Below, piece by piece: positions 11,701-20,112 of a stretch of DNA of 64,000 nt. The stretch lies in assembly GCA_950295325.1 (NCBI GenBank), contig OX485806.1, forward strand, positions 50,589,169 to 50,653,168, written 5' to 3'. The stretch is from Polytrichum commune. Taxonomy: Eukaryota; Streptophyta; Polytrichopsida; Polytrichales; Polytrichaceae. A program made the translations under genes and the position numbers. Numbering within the stretch: position 1 is the first letter of the stretch; each line of letters opens with the position of its first letter. A model generated the notes under the pieces. That model had not been told where the DNA came from. It was given only the letters and a program-made list of their open reading frames with translations, and did not search any database.

Positions 11701-11944
11701 GTGTGTAATTTTCCGAAGAAGTTTCACCACTCAATTTGGAGGGAGTGATCTCCTCTTCAAGTTGAGCTCCAAGTTCTAAGGTGTCTAGAATTGACCTAGT
11801 CCTAGGTTCGACGTTCAAACAACTCTCTATTCTAACATTATCTTGTTCTAATCTATCACTGATTTTAGAGGACCGCCTCTTTCGAGTAGATTTCTCTAGT
11901 CCTACTATCAAACTTGGTTTTTGTGAGCGAGTCCTACCTTGCAT
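5705..11944 (-). CDS. Gypsy Gag-Pol polyprotein
   Basis: 2079 codons without interruption. A retrotransposon Gag domain lies near residues 150-260 (LPKFYGTKDEDPSRHM...EWYRDH). A CCHC zinc knuckle follows near 435 (CVQCGQPGHTRQFC), then the aspartic protease active site near 850 (VDGGSSLNILP). Reverse transcriptase covers about 1230-1400, with LRVCVDYRKLN and the catalytic FVDDFS, a variant of YVDD. RNase H is near 1520 (YCDASNVAIGSAL). The integrase HHCC zinc finger is at about 1740-1775, and its core runs from KWGIDYVG through SDRGTHF to NGQTERVNG near 1890, with D, D and E all present. Gag and Pol are fused without frameshift or stop. The stop lies only 61 bp from the 3' LTR, leaving no room for an env-like gene. 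Opposite-strand frames within it are shadows. Confidence 0.97.
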   Translation of the reverse strand: MQGRTRSQKPSLIVGLEKSTRKRRSSKISDRLEQDNVRIESCLNVEPRTRSILDTLELGAQLEEEITPSKLSGETSSENYTLREEFPVEVDRGLLNSSPVTMAEERGMDPPPIPPIPPIPPIPPIDPLVRPRGLPIVVPQNLAAMDMPSHLPKFYGTKDEDPSRHMERYIERLASFLITDPGYWLVWFPTTLEGEAYEWYRDHAEGHFRGWEQLQREFLNEFRPEVGQSTALRALSSLKQGREEEISAYIRRFDLVCTRFVGTMLNDDTLKQFFIQGFFKSGTIRGVLERNPLTLADAKRAARDIENLDKDHERLWRREDELIPQFIPIRPRVVAVEPAKYENQIPYAIVDTGPRPLAVREPAPLLALPAPRTDPHLEEVERRLGASQLGFQEAMIKQMQSLTDQMSLMIRSQQPGPPPPVESGRHSSGLWCVQCGQPGHTRQFCRSGQNRDQRGNGNPPQQNQRGQAPPHYGNGSNRGPQPRGQGGQNLEKKEFHPFCGRWHAQGQCWSEGQEFNCSNCGGSHPSDTCRQPDKIINVPYPVANPQQQARDNMRGARPQGVPANELRPPNLYYDHSNARQTFHPPAGLQTTTGYIPIQNRQGVPPNGSNGRQAPPTDPGPSNSQDVRFMDGVLEATCDDMLPLPTRIGEEQSQWPPHTNAITYELVKGKGVVEEAPALAVTTRARRGDASLEVGIGEQGNYSSDEEINLSELHRVARRATKDVERENIILQDRERTNAVHDLDNSDVGEWEGPGVPVDEFDVVGNSKVERCTGYDLWTDLSTLKADITFGQLLEISPTARKTLKEGMPVHKRMRKVKAKIAARIQSQGGRDVKAIEIEVVIVDKVVPNVLVDGGSSLNILPEDTMKKLGLGLTGPSPLVINMANQSSTTPLGMIKDCRMTTGGEEYLVTFHVIKMHSNKDTFPILLGRPWLRMANAMVNWGGPKPSITYGPEGNRVIVSIGSLEGWMKKEMYLPLEKEIDDLNENEIGKALVGVVHPEGQRVVIDSGSGSLGPNFYNYGDNGDYAQWLREYPESEVDVMVTFHQVGLGSEFPSVSLGEGSLLEPCEVLTEEEWISGGLTPWVDDVEEGEVSLIHVDGTQEEDVIIESSKLEEPLHFKTTSTGIVVGQDVKDYPNVPSDWYRNKEEQAHVSEADWRYVDVKLKNGKTRQMKMGSKLGEKEVREYSNLVDEFSDTFAWSYDELKGIPREMVEHRIPLIPGARPIRQKERRMNPQLQLLVKAELERLLKAGFIKPVEITDWVSPMVLVKKKNGKLRVCVDYRKLNSCTQKDHFPLPFITLLLEEVGGHSRYTFMDGYAGYNQISIALQDIHKTAFTTPWGTFVWVVMPFGLCNAPATFQRLVMYIFTDLLFKSMTVFVDDFSTQSNVDDHLHCVREALVRCRKMRLALNPDKTFLGVNKGVLLGYVVSEKGREPDPDKIAAISDLATPTNSKGISKLLGHVGWYRELIPNFSKIAVPITHLLKKDVKFEWTDACQKAFEELRDRLSTYPVLIPPNWGKPFHVYCDASNVAIGSALCQATGEKEKDQPIAYASKQLTPAERNYSTTERECLAMVFSVKKFRHYLMCNPVVFFVDHMAIKYLINKAELSGRLARWILLLEEFDYTVEYKPGRMHLQADHLSRLSEEIGKNPVNDMLVDDSLFVVTSTPEWYAGIVEFLTTHKLPKEWTKEERRKVRVNSRQFVVVGHRLFRRGSDGILRRCVSKTEVEAILIACHDSACGGHFSGQLTGQKILRAGYFWPTLFKDAHDYVRKCDACQRYARNDLRMEMPLHVSLPLIPFEKWGIDYVGEVHPQSSKGMKYIVVATEYLTKWAEAKAVKTDTAEHAATFMYENIISRFGVPKILVSDRGTHFLNDLIREMTEKFKIDHRKTTPYHPQTNGQTERVNGILVSILRKTVIDSKRDWDTKLTAALWAYRTTYKVTTRATPFSLVYGLEATLPIEYEVESLRVAVSTRLTESQSLRNRLTDLEALDEGRRMAAQHIEAIQRRRKITFDKRHKRRALTPGMMVMIQDARKLEFPAKFNAVWLGPYLVYEVFPNNSIQLETLNGELFPTRTSGSRCKEYRA

Positions 11945-12853
11945 TCCATAAGAATCGATCGACCCTCACTTGACCACACATAATCCTAGCAATTCCCCTC
12001 TTAATATTTTCACTTGTCTTGGTGTGATTATAATTTTTTTAGGAGGTGAGGAAAAGAACCTGCAAGCCCACTTAGGTGAAAGAATCCCAATAGGGGATAG
12101 GCATGTTCATGTTAATTTTTTGGTTAAGTCGGAGCATCACCTCCGCACCTTCCCGCAAATTAACACTCACCACAATACCGATTGTGAGGGGGTGACCTTC
12201 CGAGTAGATTATGTTAAAAGTCGAGGCTTCACCCTTCAACTTCTCACACCATCCACAATTCGGGAATTACCCTCTACAACGGATAACAACAATCACGAGT
12301 ACAAAAGACATTCCTTAATTAGTTAATGAGTTCACTTTGAAGAAATAAACATACCTTGAGCAATCGCATCCCCCTGTGAGTTAGCACTCCCCTCAATCGT
12401 GACTCAATGTAACAACACCATAAACTTTGTGAAATATTAATTTAATCTAGAGCATGAAATGACAACTCCCAAAACTTTGAGACTCACCCCGAGGTGAGTG
12501 TCAAAGTTCAATGTCCTAAGGTGAATTTACCCTCTAATGTTTTAATGAGCTACTCGGTTATAGGTTCCTTTTAAGTTCTTAGCAAATCCCCAAAAAGGTT
12601 GAGGACGTACCTTCGCCGCGCTCCTTCCTCAAAAATGAATTTGCGTAATTGACAATGCAATTCATTCCAAGGAATAGTTGAAATACAATGAATTCAAATG
12701 TAACCCAAAGAGAGAATACTTACCGAGTTTCGGGTGCTCCTTCCCTTCTCTCACGTTTGTGTCTCCAATTTCTCCTAGTTGCCTCCAAGTCTCCTAGTCG
12801 CCTCCAAGTCTTGTAACTACCTTCCGCTTCGCTCCCGGCGGACGCACCAATTA
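11945..12853 (-). other. Gypsy leader (5' untranslated region)
   Basis: About 0.9 kb between the 5' LTR and the Gag start. I see no long minus-strand frame. It includes the primer-binding-site-like sequence next to the LTR. A 118-codon plus-strand frame here has no recognisable features and is taken as chance. Confidence 0.7.
12831..12849 (-). promoter_or_regulatory. putative primer-binding site of the Gypsy element
   Basis: Reading on the minus strand, TGGTGCGTCCGCCGGGAGC lies 4 nt after the 5' LTR, and the TGG start fits pairing to a tRNA CCA end. It does not match the usual plant tRNA-Met or tRNA-Asp sites that I know. The matching inner border at the other LTR (5644-5670) also begins TAATTGG, and no clear polypurine tract is seen there. 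Confidence 0.5.
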
Positions 12854-14972
12854 TGTGAGGCCAAACCCCCCACCCTTAAGCGTCCGTAGTCCGAGTAGTG
12901 GGTTTGGGCTCACATTCCTCCGCGGTATTGGATTTGGACTTGGATGAGTCCATAGTGCAAGGTTCACCCTTCAAGTGGTCTTGGATTTAACTGGAATTTC
13001 ACTTTTAACAACTCAATGTACGATTTCAATACGTATGTGGAGAATGCACAAGTTAACTATGTTATTTTAACCTCCTTATGCTCGGGTGCTATTTTGTCTT
13101 TGTTTGCTTCTAACGTCCATCCGGCTGCTTTAGCTACACAAGCCCTTAAGGATATCCCTCTCCTAAATGGAGTCCGTGCCGTTGACTCTATACTACCACT
13201 TGAACTATCACTTGTGTATTCCGTATCGCTACTATAAGAGGTCTCACTTGGTGTCTCCATACCGTACATAAGCCTTTAAGTATTAAGAAATACTTATGTG
13301 ACTTATGTCAATCTCTCCCTCGCACCTTTGGTCTTTGCTTCCTTTGTCTTGCCATCGCGAGAGTGCTCCACATTCTCCCTTAAGTTGTGCACGTGGTTTA
13401 TTTTTAAAGAGAGGATGCAAGTGTTAAAAAAAACACTATTCTCTATAGTCAATCTCAAATACATTTACTTGTGAAAGCCACACATAACACTAACTAACAT
13501 AATGTAACTAACTACTTGTCTATGAGCTAATTAGGTAGGCTATCTACTAAGCTCCTTCATGAACCCATCTCTTTACTTTCTAATTACATAAACCTAGCTC
13601 CTTCATAAACCCAGCTCCTTCATAAACCCAGCTTCTTAGCTTCTAACTAAACAAACCCAGCTCCTTCATAAACCCAGCTCCTTCATGAACCCAGCTCCTT
13701 AGCTTCTAACTAAACAAACCCAGGTCCTTCATAAACCCAGGTCCTTCATGAACCCACAACTTTGTAGTTGTAATCCCCAACTACCTCACTAATTATTCAA
13801 GCCCTTAACTAATCTTCCTACCTAATTTCCCTAATTCTACTAACAACCCCTTTCTAATCACACAATTCTTCTCTAATCCTAAAATCCTAAAATCCTAGAG
13901 AGGAGAGGGGGAGAGAGAATTTCCTAACTTCACTAAGACTAACTAATCCACACAAGTATATTTTTGCACTCATCACAACATCAAGTGCTCAACTCTTAAA
14001 CATGGAACTTGCAACCACGTGTATTCAAAACATGAACTTTAAGTACCACAAATTGGAATCATGAATTAACTTTAAAATCCTTCACGTCAACACTAATTCT
14101 ACCAAGAGGTCAAGCCCTCTTCAAGGCTAACAAGCCTTGGCTCTCAAACTAAAAACTAAGCACACACATGTGCTCCAATATGGCTTCCCACACCCACACT
14201 TATAACTCGTGGGGTGCCTTAGAGCACAAAGGAAAGAGAGGATGAGTGAGGGAAGAATGAGGGATTATATAGTAAGCTTGAGGGGGTGAGCACCCTCAAG
14301 GCTCACGATAAGCCCTTGAGATTTCCTCCTACTTAGTAGGCGCCAATCCTATCTTCTAAGCCTTCCTCCCTCAAATGATCAACAAGGATCCTAATTCGAA
14401 CATTTAACTAGCCTTGGCTTTCTACCTACCACACTTTACCAAACTTGGGATGCTTCAACCCAAACTTAGCCTCCTTCGCTTTCCGCCGCCATAACTTTCT
14501 CCCCTTACTTTCCCAAATCGTCGCTCACCACTTAATTCAAACCACGATGCTTAACTCGTGATTTGATTGGTGCTTTGAGAATTTGCTTATCCTCCACCTT
14601 GCATTCTTCCTTGGGCCTTCCCCATTAAGTGGCCATGATGAGGTGGTCCACTTGTGCGCTCCATGTGATCCTCCATTCATCCCAATTCGAATGCACTTGC
14701 CTCTTGAGTCACTTTGGTTGTCTCCATCCATTTGTACTAGCCTACTCACTAACTACTCAATCCAAGTTCTCCTTACCTATCCTCATTCACTCAAATCCTT
14801 CCGAAGGTAAAAACACAATAACAACTCACATCCTAGCCTCTTACAACATGGTACTTCTAAGACTAACATTTCACTCTTTTTATATTTTTGTGAAGTAACA
14901 TGCTACTTCAAAGTGCATCAACTAACGTTTCAAGGGTCTAAGACTAAATGTGGGCACCCTTTTGGGCTCACA
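12854..14972 (-). repeat. 5' LTR of the Gypsy element (2119 bp)
   Basis: Same ends as the left copy. It lies upstream of gag-pol on the minus strand and should carry the promoter. Near-identity to the left LTR shows a recent insertion. Confidence 0.93.
14263..14272 (-). promoter_or_regulatory. candidate LTR TATA box
   Basis: Minus-strand CTATATAATC inside the 5' LTR, about 690 bp into it, is the best TATA-like element seen. Position and spacing to a start site are not proven. Confidence 0.4.
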
Positions 14973-14977
14973 ACCAT
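14973..14977. repeat. target-site duplication ACCAT, right copy
   Basis: Matches 3474-3478 exactly and abuts the CA end of the right LTR. Confidence 0.93.
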
Positions 14978-15267
14978 CGTTGTTGGACGATCTGGAGGAA
15001 GGTCCGAAGCCACAGGCGGAGGTGAACTAGCTTGCTCTTTATGTATGTGGGCGGCCCGTCGTAATTAGCGTCCTCGGGCTTGCAAAAAGGCACCGTGGGG
15101 GCCCTAGGGCAATGAACGCACTGCACGAGGACACCGTTCAGGTCTAACACCAGGAATCGTTTCTTCGGCATCGGGGGCGGGGCGGGTAAAACCGGGGGGG
15201 CCGCCGTGCTGCCCTCTCCGCTCCTTGGAGAAGAGCGTCGGGGAGCCGCTACGCTATGCTCCGAGCC
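14978..15267 (-). pseudogene. NIF/FCP1-like gene, N-terminal part, separated from its C-terminus by the Gypsy element
   Basis: Encodes the first NIF block: KKRFLVLDLNGVLV, where the first Asp of the HAD DxD motif is kept and the second is Asn, as in many plant NIF-like proteins. It then runs through YIKSKLVHLRLWL to TFLQIVQQRW at the retrotransposon junction. A Met sits at 15171, but the frame is open upstream to a plausible acceptor (pyrimidine-rich, ending CCGCAG) at 15268, adding a Pro/Ser-rich lead (APRRSSPRSGEG, APPVLPAPPP). I therefore set the exon edge at 15267. The family dephosphorylates Ser in proteins such as the RNA polymerase II tail; with the second Asp changed, activity is doubtful. 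The insertion adds an early stop inside the LTR. Confidence 0.72.
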
Positions 15268-15698
15268 CTGCGGATACGAGCGAGAGAAAACGGGGCCGAC
15301 TTATGTCATGCTATGTCCAAACGAAGCATTAAGGAAACGAGTGTTCTTGGTGCAAACACAAAACCAATTGATTCATTTTGGAGGGGGGTGCAACAAGGGA
15401 TACAAGAGAGACAAGAGCATACAAAATACATTCAAACAAAATATACAAGTATATAGTAGTCAAAAGTGGTGATTGTATTATATACAATGCTCTATGTACA
15501 TCTTGATTGGGAGGAGCCGCGTTGAACGATGCGTTCAAACTAGCCTAGTTCTACATCTAACAAAATTTGAAAAGACGCACCGCCGTGATGAAGACTTCGT
15601 CGCAAGCCGGGGTAGGTGGACGAACGGATGGTCGTTGGGGGGTGACGAAGGGCGCGAGTGCCGGGGGGGGGGGGGACGGGCGCATAAGTTTGTCCTAG
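15268..15698. other. spacer between the NIF-like and ParB/methylase-like genes
   Basis: About 430 bp with a 13-bp G run at 15664-15676. Small overlapping frames on both strands look like chance. It may hold an intron or the 5' exon of the NIF-like gene, but I could not define one. Confidence 0.4.
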
Positions 15699-17085
15699 CT
15701 AGGGGACACGACCAGCTGCAACCTGCTCCTGCAAAGGCTGACTGTCAGGCCTTTGTCCCAACCCAACCTCCGCATGCGCATCATGCATTGGTTCATCGAC
15801 TGCGTTAGGAGTACAGGTATCACCAGGCCCTTGCGGGCCTTCAACATCTAGCATAGGCTCATCAACCGGGGTCTGATCGGGGACGGGGTTTGGGTCGGCC
15901 GACCCAAACCCTGTTGCTTGGCAAGGGTCGCTTTGGGACGCTGCAACGTCGGCACTGTTTGGGTCGGACGACCCAAACATGTGGGGGTCGTCCCGCTTGT
16001 AGTGTGGGGGCAAGAGGATGGGAGGCCGGAGCGGCGGGGGTGCCAACGAGCTGGAAGCTCCAGGGACGCGCCAAAGGTTGGGGTCGTCCACCTGCTGGAC
16101 GGCGTGCGGTTGCAGCAAATGCACGAAGCTGAAGGAATGCTCCAACGCCGGACGCAGGCGGATATCCTGTGGAGGGAAGCCTGCGGGCAAGTGAGGGAAT
16201 GAACTCGGGGGAGCCATCACCAATCCATGCGCCAGCATGCCCTGGATTGCTTGCGTGATGAGCTCCGCTTGGGATGGAGGTTGGGCCATCGCCCTTTGCC
16301 GCTCCTGCTCCAAGAGGAGAGCCCTCAACTCCACGACTTCGTTGCGGACCGAGGGTTCCTCGGCGGCAGCCCTCTGCAGTCGCACACGCTGCTCCTCGTC
16401 CCGGAGCATTTTCGCGTTGGCCTCCTCCACGGTGAGGACTTCCGGTTTCACCCTCACATTCCCGGCGAACGCTCTGGGGGAGGCAAGATCCGACCTCAGC
16501 CTCTTGGCGAGTTCCATGTCGTCCTCGTCTTCTGAGCTTATTGCGATCGTCTCCTCCACCGCATAGTCGCCGTACAGCTTCTTGCCCTTCAACCTTCTCC
16601 GCTCCTTGAAGGTGGCCGTCGCATCCCTCGAGTACATGTCCTCCACGTCGTCCACCGTCAACGCGGGCACCAACCTGCTCTGCGGCGTGGCAGCCCGCAT
16701 GGCCTTCTTCCGCTGAGGGGCCTCGGATTCTTGAGTGAATCCTGTTGCCCCTTCCTCCACCTCCCCCTCCACTTTTTCTGCTTCCTCCTCTTCCTCCTCT
16801 TCCTCTCCCTCCTCCCCAACCTCGCCACCTGCTCCTATCGACGGATTGCCCGGATGCAACCCGATTAGTGGTTCTGGCAATTGAACGGGCGCCCGTATGG
16901 CAAATTCACCCGGGTTGATTCGCCTCGCCATATCCAAAGGACTCTCGCCCCCCTCGACTATCTTTTCGACGTAGGATCCGGGTATCCAGTCGAGGATGTC
17001 CATTCTTTTGGCCAGTGCCTTCTGGGTCCTGTAGAATTGAACATCGGCATCCTCCACATAGGAGTAGATGTTCAACCCAGACATT
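15699..17085 (-). CDS. exon 3: acidic, coiled-coil and Pro-rich tail
   Basis: About 460 open codons ending in TAG. The exon begins near SGLNIYSYVEDADVQFYRTQ, which would follow a methylase motif I region. It continues through a Glu run (EEGEEEEEEEEAEKVEGEVEE), a basic patch (KERRRLKGKK), an acidic SSEDEDD, a likely coiled coil (EEANAKMLRDEEQRVRLQRAAAEE, then RNEVVELRALLLEQERQR) and a Pro-rich C-terminus. Two palindromes inside the coding sequence translate to FGSSDPN and FGSADPN. The 5' edge is uncertain: no clean AG lies exactly at the expected junction. Confidence 0.6.
15888..15909. repeat. 22-nt palindrome copy within coding sequence (centre GC)
   Basis: Perfect arms GTTTGGGTCG and CGACCCAAAC; self-complementarity extends to 26 bp (15886-15911). 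Confidence 0.9.
15957..15978. repeat. 22-nt palindrome copy within coding sequence (centre GA)
   Basis: Perfect arms with a non-palindromic GA centre. In the minus frame it encodes FGSSDPN. Confidence 0.9.
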
Positions 17086-17221
17086 TGCACAATCCAAATC
17101 AATAGTATTAGTATCAACTAATGAAGAGTAAGGAAAAATGACATCCAAAACAAAATAAGACATAGTTTGGGTCGCTCGACCCAAACCGTCCGTATAGGGC
17201 ATTCAGGGTTTTTCTGCTTAC
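17086..17221 (-). repeat. intron 2 with one palindrome (17165-17186)
   Basis: The donor GTAAGC follows CCATG on the minus strand at 17221. The copy has perfect arms with a CT centre. The acceptor is less certain. Confidence 0.6.
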
Positions 17222-18554
17222 CATGGCTGCAAAAATCGGTTTGGATCCCCCGAAAACGTTGAAGATGCAGTCTCCTCTCTTTGTGAGGGTCTTCATCATC
17301 CACAGGTAGAACTCCATGCGCAGCTCATCCGCGGGGTAGTTGGCGTTCTTCACCTCGTCATACAAGCTCCCTGCTGGTACCCAACCCTTCTTGGACTTGG
17401 AAGAGCTTTTCCATCCTGGCTATAGGATGGTTGGGCACCTTAAGTAGATAAGCTTTGTACACGAAGTACAAGCACAACACGTTGACGATCTTCGTCTTCT
17501 TGTCTTTCAACAGGCTGTACGCCCCCTCCGCCGGTGCAGCAACGTAGTGAGATTTCGAGACGGCATACTACGGCTGCAATTTGCGCACAATCTTGTAAAC
17601 CTGGTCTGCCCTCCTGTCCTCGACAATCCAGATCCAGACGTTGACCTCCCTGAATTTGGGGTTGGCGTAGTCCACGAACTTCGACAAGAAAGGATCGAAA
17701 AAGGAGTGCTCATAGTCCCCTCGAATGAGGCTTCAGGGATATTCCTGAAGTCTATCATTCCGAAGGGGAAGCGGTCCCCGGCTTTAGTCCTGATTGCCTT
17801 CCTGGACTCAGAGCCCGGCCAACCTTGGATCCTGAGAGGCTCGACGGTGACCATGTTGAGTTGCACATCGCCTTTGAAACTGACGATCTTCTTCTCTTTT
17901 ATGAAGTTGGAGAAGGCCCGCGCTGAGTGTTCGGGAAGCGCCCGGTTCCTCCCCCCCTTCACGAGCTTGGATCTGAGGAAGTCGTCTCCCGCCTCCCTCA
18001 TGAGTGCCGCTATGGACGCACTGGTGAACTTATATTCGGCTTTGAAGGCCCTCCAGTGCGCCTCTTCGACCTCCCCGTCCACGATGAGCTTCTTCTCAGG
18101 CACCAGCTTATGCAGCTTTTGGACGATGGTCGTCTTCTTCTTCCTGTTCTCCGTCCATTCCTTCATGGTGTAACATGAAGGGACGAAGATCTTGGGTTTG
18201 GTGAAGACGATCTTAGGGTGGACCCCAACATCTCTTCGCCGTCGTCTCCACGTGTAGGATGTGGGACACCGCTTTTTCCATCTCTGTCTCGGAAAGACCT
18301 TGAAGCGCTCTGAAGAACTCCCTCACCAGAGGCTTCATTTGCTTGAAGCGCGCAGTTTGGTTGAAGAGCATGCCGGTGTCGGGGTCCATGAGGTCCCCCG
18401 TCTCGTGTTTCTCAAAAACACTCCTCCATTTTCCCCACAGGGAGTCGGACGCGGTGATCAAATATATTTCTCCTCGCAACTCGTTATACTTTTTTTGCTT
18501 GTGGCTAGCATTGTCTATCGAGGAGAATTTATTGATCATCTGATATTTGAAGTC
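17222..18554 (-). CDS. exon 2: methylase-like core, frame-broken
   Basis: Starts after a good CAG acceptor (GTGTGCAG then GACTTC) and ends at a GTAAGC donor. The reading passes through three frames. Part one is FKYQMINKFSSIDNASHKQKK to TTAKR. After a 1-nt shift near 18227 come VFTKPKIFVPSCYTMKEW and a long segment to MIDFRNIPEASFEG. After a second near 17716 come FFDPFLSKFVDYANPKFREV, NVWIWIVEDRRAD and, past TAG at 17568, YAVSKSHYV. After a third near 17430 come KSKKGWVPAGSLYDEVKNANYP and MMKTLTKRGDCIFNVFGGS. The last element resembles methylase motif I (GD-x-VLDPFxGSG) and KSKKGW resembles the stretch before it. No intact DPPY-type motif IV is seen; the DFRNIP or FFDPF region is where it would lie. 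Confidence 0.5.
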
Positions 18555-18759
18555 CTGCACACGTAGCCAACAACACATGTTAGACAACATCTCATGGAAT
18601 AACAAATGTAACAGCAGTTTGGGTCGATCGACCCAAACTATAACCTGGTGAAGACAACAAAGCCATGCAAGAGTTTGGGTCGACCGACCCAAACTATGAA
18701 ATTGTTGAAGACAATAAAACAATGAAAGAGTTTGGGTCGATCGACCCAAACATACTCAC
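18555..18759 (-). repeat. intron 1 carrying three palindromes
   Basis: A 205-bp intron (donor GTGAGTATG, acceptor GTGTGCAG) with copies at 18617-18638 (AT), 18673-18694 (AC) and 18730-18751 (AT), all with perfect arms. Almost a third of the intron is palindrome; the last copy lies 8 nt from the donor. Confidence 0.85.
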
Positions 18760-20085
18760 CTCCCATTTGGGGTTCTTATCTTTAGCATTCTCCCTTTCCT
18801 TGGGAGGCCTGCCATAAAATTCCCACACCTCCCTCGAGGCCATGATGTTTCTGATCCACGATGCCTGATAGGCCCTCTTTTTGTTCCCCATGTTGAAGAA
18901 CCTGGAGATGTCGCTGAGGACCGTCTCATTGTTCGACCAAACCACTAAAGCCTTCCAAACCTTAAGCTTCTCCTTCTGTTTGTTTGGCTCGTTCCACTCG
19001 ATCATCAGCTGGATTTTTTTCGATGCCTCCACACTGTGTTGCCCGTCAATCAACCAGAAGTCTCCTTTGGAGATTGCCGGCCACATATCAGGCGTCGGCA
19101 TTCTCTTCAACCCTTGTGGCATGACAACAATCATCTACCTGTCGTCCTTGAACTGCCCGCCGAAGATTTGAGCGACCATCTAGTCAACGTAGGCATCCTC
19201 CTTGGCTCGAACACACTTCTCAGGTGGCGCAAGGTGGCACTACGCAATGTTGACCTCGAACTTGAAGTCCCTGCCCATGAAGAAGCAGTGCAGGCATTTC
19301 GTTTTGAAGTTGTTGTTTATTTTTTGTATTTTGCCTGCATCCACCTCTTGGCCAGGCTTCGGCATCCGGAGCTCCAGGGAAACAGACTCGTCAGTCATCA
19401 CCGATGACTCTCTTCCCCTCTTGGAAGGGGTCGTCTGACGGCTTGTTGATGGCGTTGGCGTCTCGCTGTCAGCCGGCGTTGTTGTAGTGCTTGTCCATCT
19501 CGAGTCCACAGAGACCGCCCGCGGTTTCCTCACAGTTTGTGGTCTTGAGGACCTTGTGCCTTCTTCCGTCGTTGCCTTCCGCCTCACAGGCTGCTGTGTC
19601 TTGGGTTTGCTTTGCAGCGCCTTGTTGAGAATCGTGATGGCCTATTTTAACTTCGTGAACCTGCTCGCAACCTTCGTGTTGGTTACACTGCCATCTATGA
19701 ATATGGCCTCCGGTTGTATGGTTTCAGGGTCGACACAGGTCTCCTTGGCGTACAGGGGGTCGAAGGGCTCGGAGAACTGGTGCATGAACATGTGGACGTT
19801 CTGCACGGCGGAGTTCTCCAGTATGACGTCTACGTAGTCCCCGAGAGACTCGACGGACGCAACCTCCCATCCCATCAGCGTTGCCCAGGTGTGCTGCTCG
19901 TAGGTCCCCACCTTCACCACGAATAGCAGCTTGAACATGGATGCCTTCACCACCTGAACGGACCATGCCAGAACGATGCCATCTTTTGGGACGTAAGAAT
20001 CATCCTGTGGAGTTTCATACTCCTGCCAAAGGTGGTCTGGCGCGAGCATGAACCACCTTTCACCTGGTCTTTTCTTAGGGACCAT
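18760..20085 (-). CDS. exon 1: N-terminal domain and ParB-like DGQHS motif
   Basis: 442 codons in one frame, starting with ATG directly after an acceptor-like TTACAG. In order: an N-terminal globular region (KKRPGERWFMLAPDHLW ... HTWATLMGWEVASVE), a Ser/Thr/Arg-rich linker (TRSSRPQTVRKPRAVS), a region ending KCLHCFFMGRDFKFEV, and MVAQIFGGQFKDDR followed by KGDFWLIDGQHSVEASKKIQ near residues 340-357. The last is the pattern of ParB-type domains (DG-[QH]-[HR]), which bind nucleotide or cut DNA. Four TAG codons interrupt it, three of them where Gln would fit (CAG to TAG). Since the 5' side is an acceptor, an upstream non-coding exon probably exists. Confidence 0.55.
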
Positions 20086-20112
20086 CTGTAATCCAAGAAA
20101 TTGAAACTGTGA

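Larger units (their letters stand above)
3479..14972 (-). mobile_element. full-length Ty3/Gypsy LTR retrotransposon inserted in the NIF-like gene
   Basis: An 11,494-bp element in minus orientation with two LTRs (TGTGAGGCC...GGCTCACA on the plus strand), perfect 5-bp target duplications, a long leader, and one open gag-protease-RT-RNaseH-integrase frame. Aligning the LTRs by eye I found two substitutions (5144 T versus 14473 C; 5587 T versus 14916 C) and one 46-bp repeat-unit difference, so the insertion is very recent. With all domains apparently intact it may still be autonomous. It splits the host NIF-like frame exactly at ACCAT. Confidence 0.95.
15699..20085 (-). pseudogene. ParB-like plus DNA methylase-like gene, three exons, several frame breaks
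   Basis: One transcription unit inferred from three GC-rich minus-strand exons (18760-20085, 17222-18554, 15699 to about 17085) joined by introns with clear splice sites. Exon 1 has a ParB/sulfiredoxin-like motif (WLIDGQHSVEA). Exon 2 ends in a segment resembling motif I of N4/N6 DNA methylases (RGDCIFNVFGGSKPIFAA), placed late as in the beta-class order. Exon 3 gives an acidic and Gln/Pro-rich tail. ParB-methylase fusions are known from phages and bacterial mobile DNA; a plant version of transposon type is my inference. The frame carries five in-frame TAG codons (19642, 19240, 19180, 19135, 17568) and at least three 1-nt shifts in exon 2, so this copy is probably dead. Its introns and upstream region are packed with the 22-nt palindrome. 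Confidence 0.55.

Noticed and set aside
16227-16566. plus-strand ORFs of 102 and 109 codons
   Set aside because: Antisense to the GC-rich exon 3 of the ParB/methylase-like gene.
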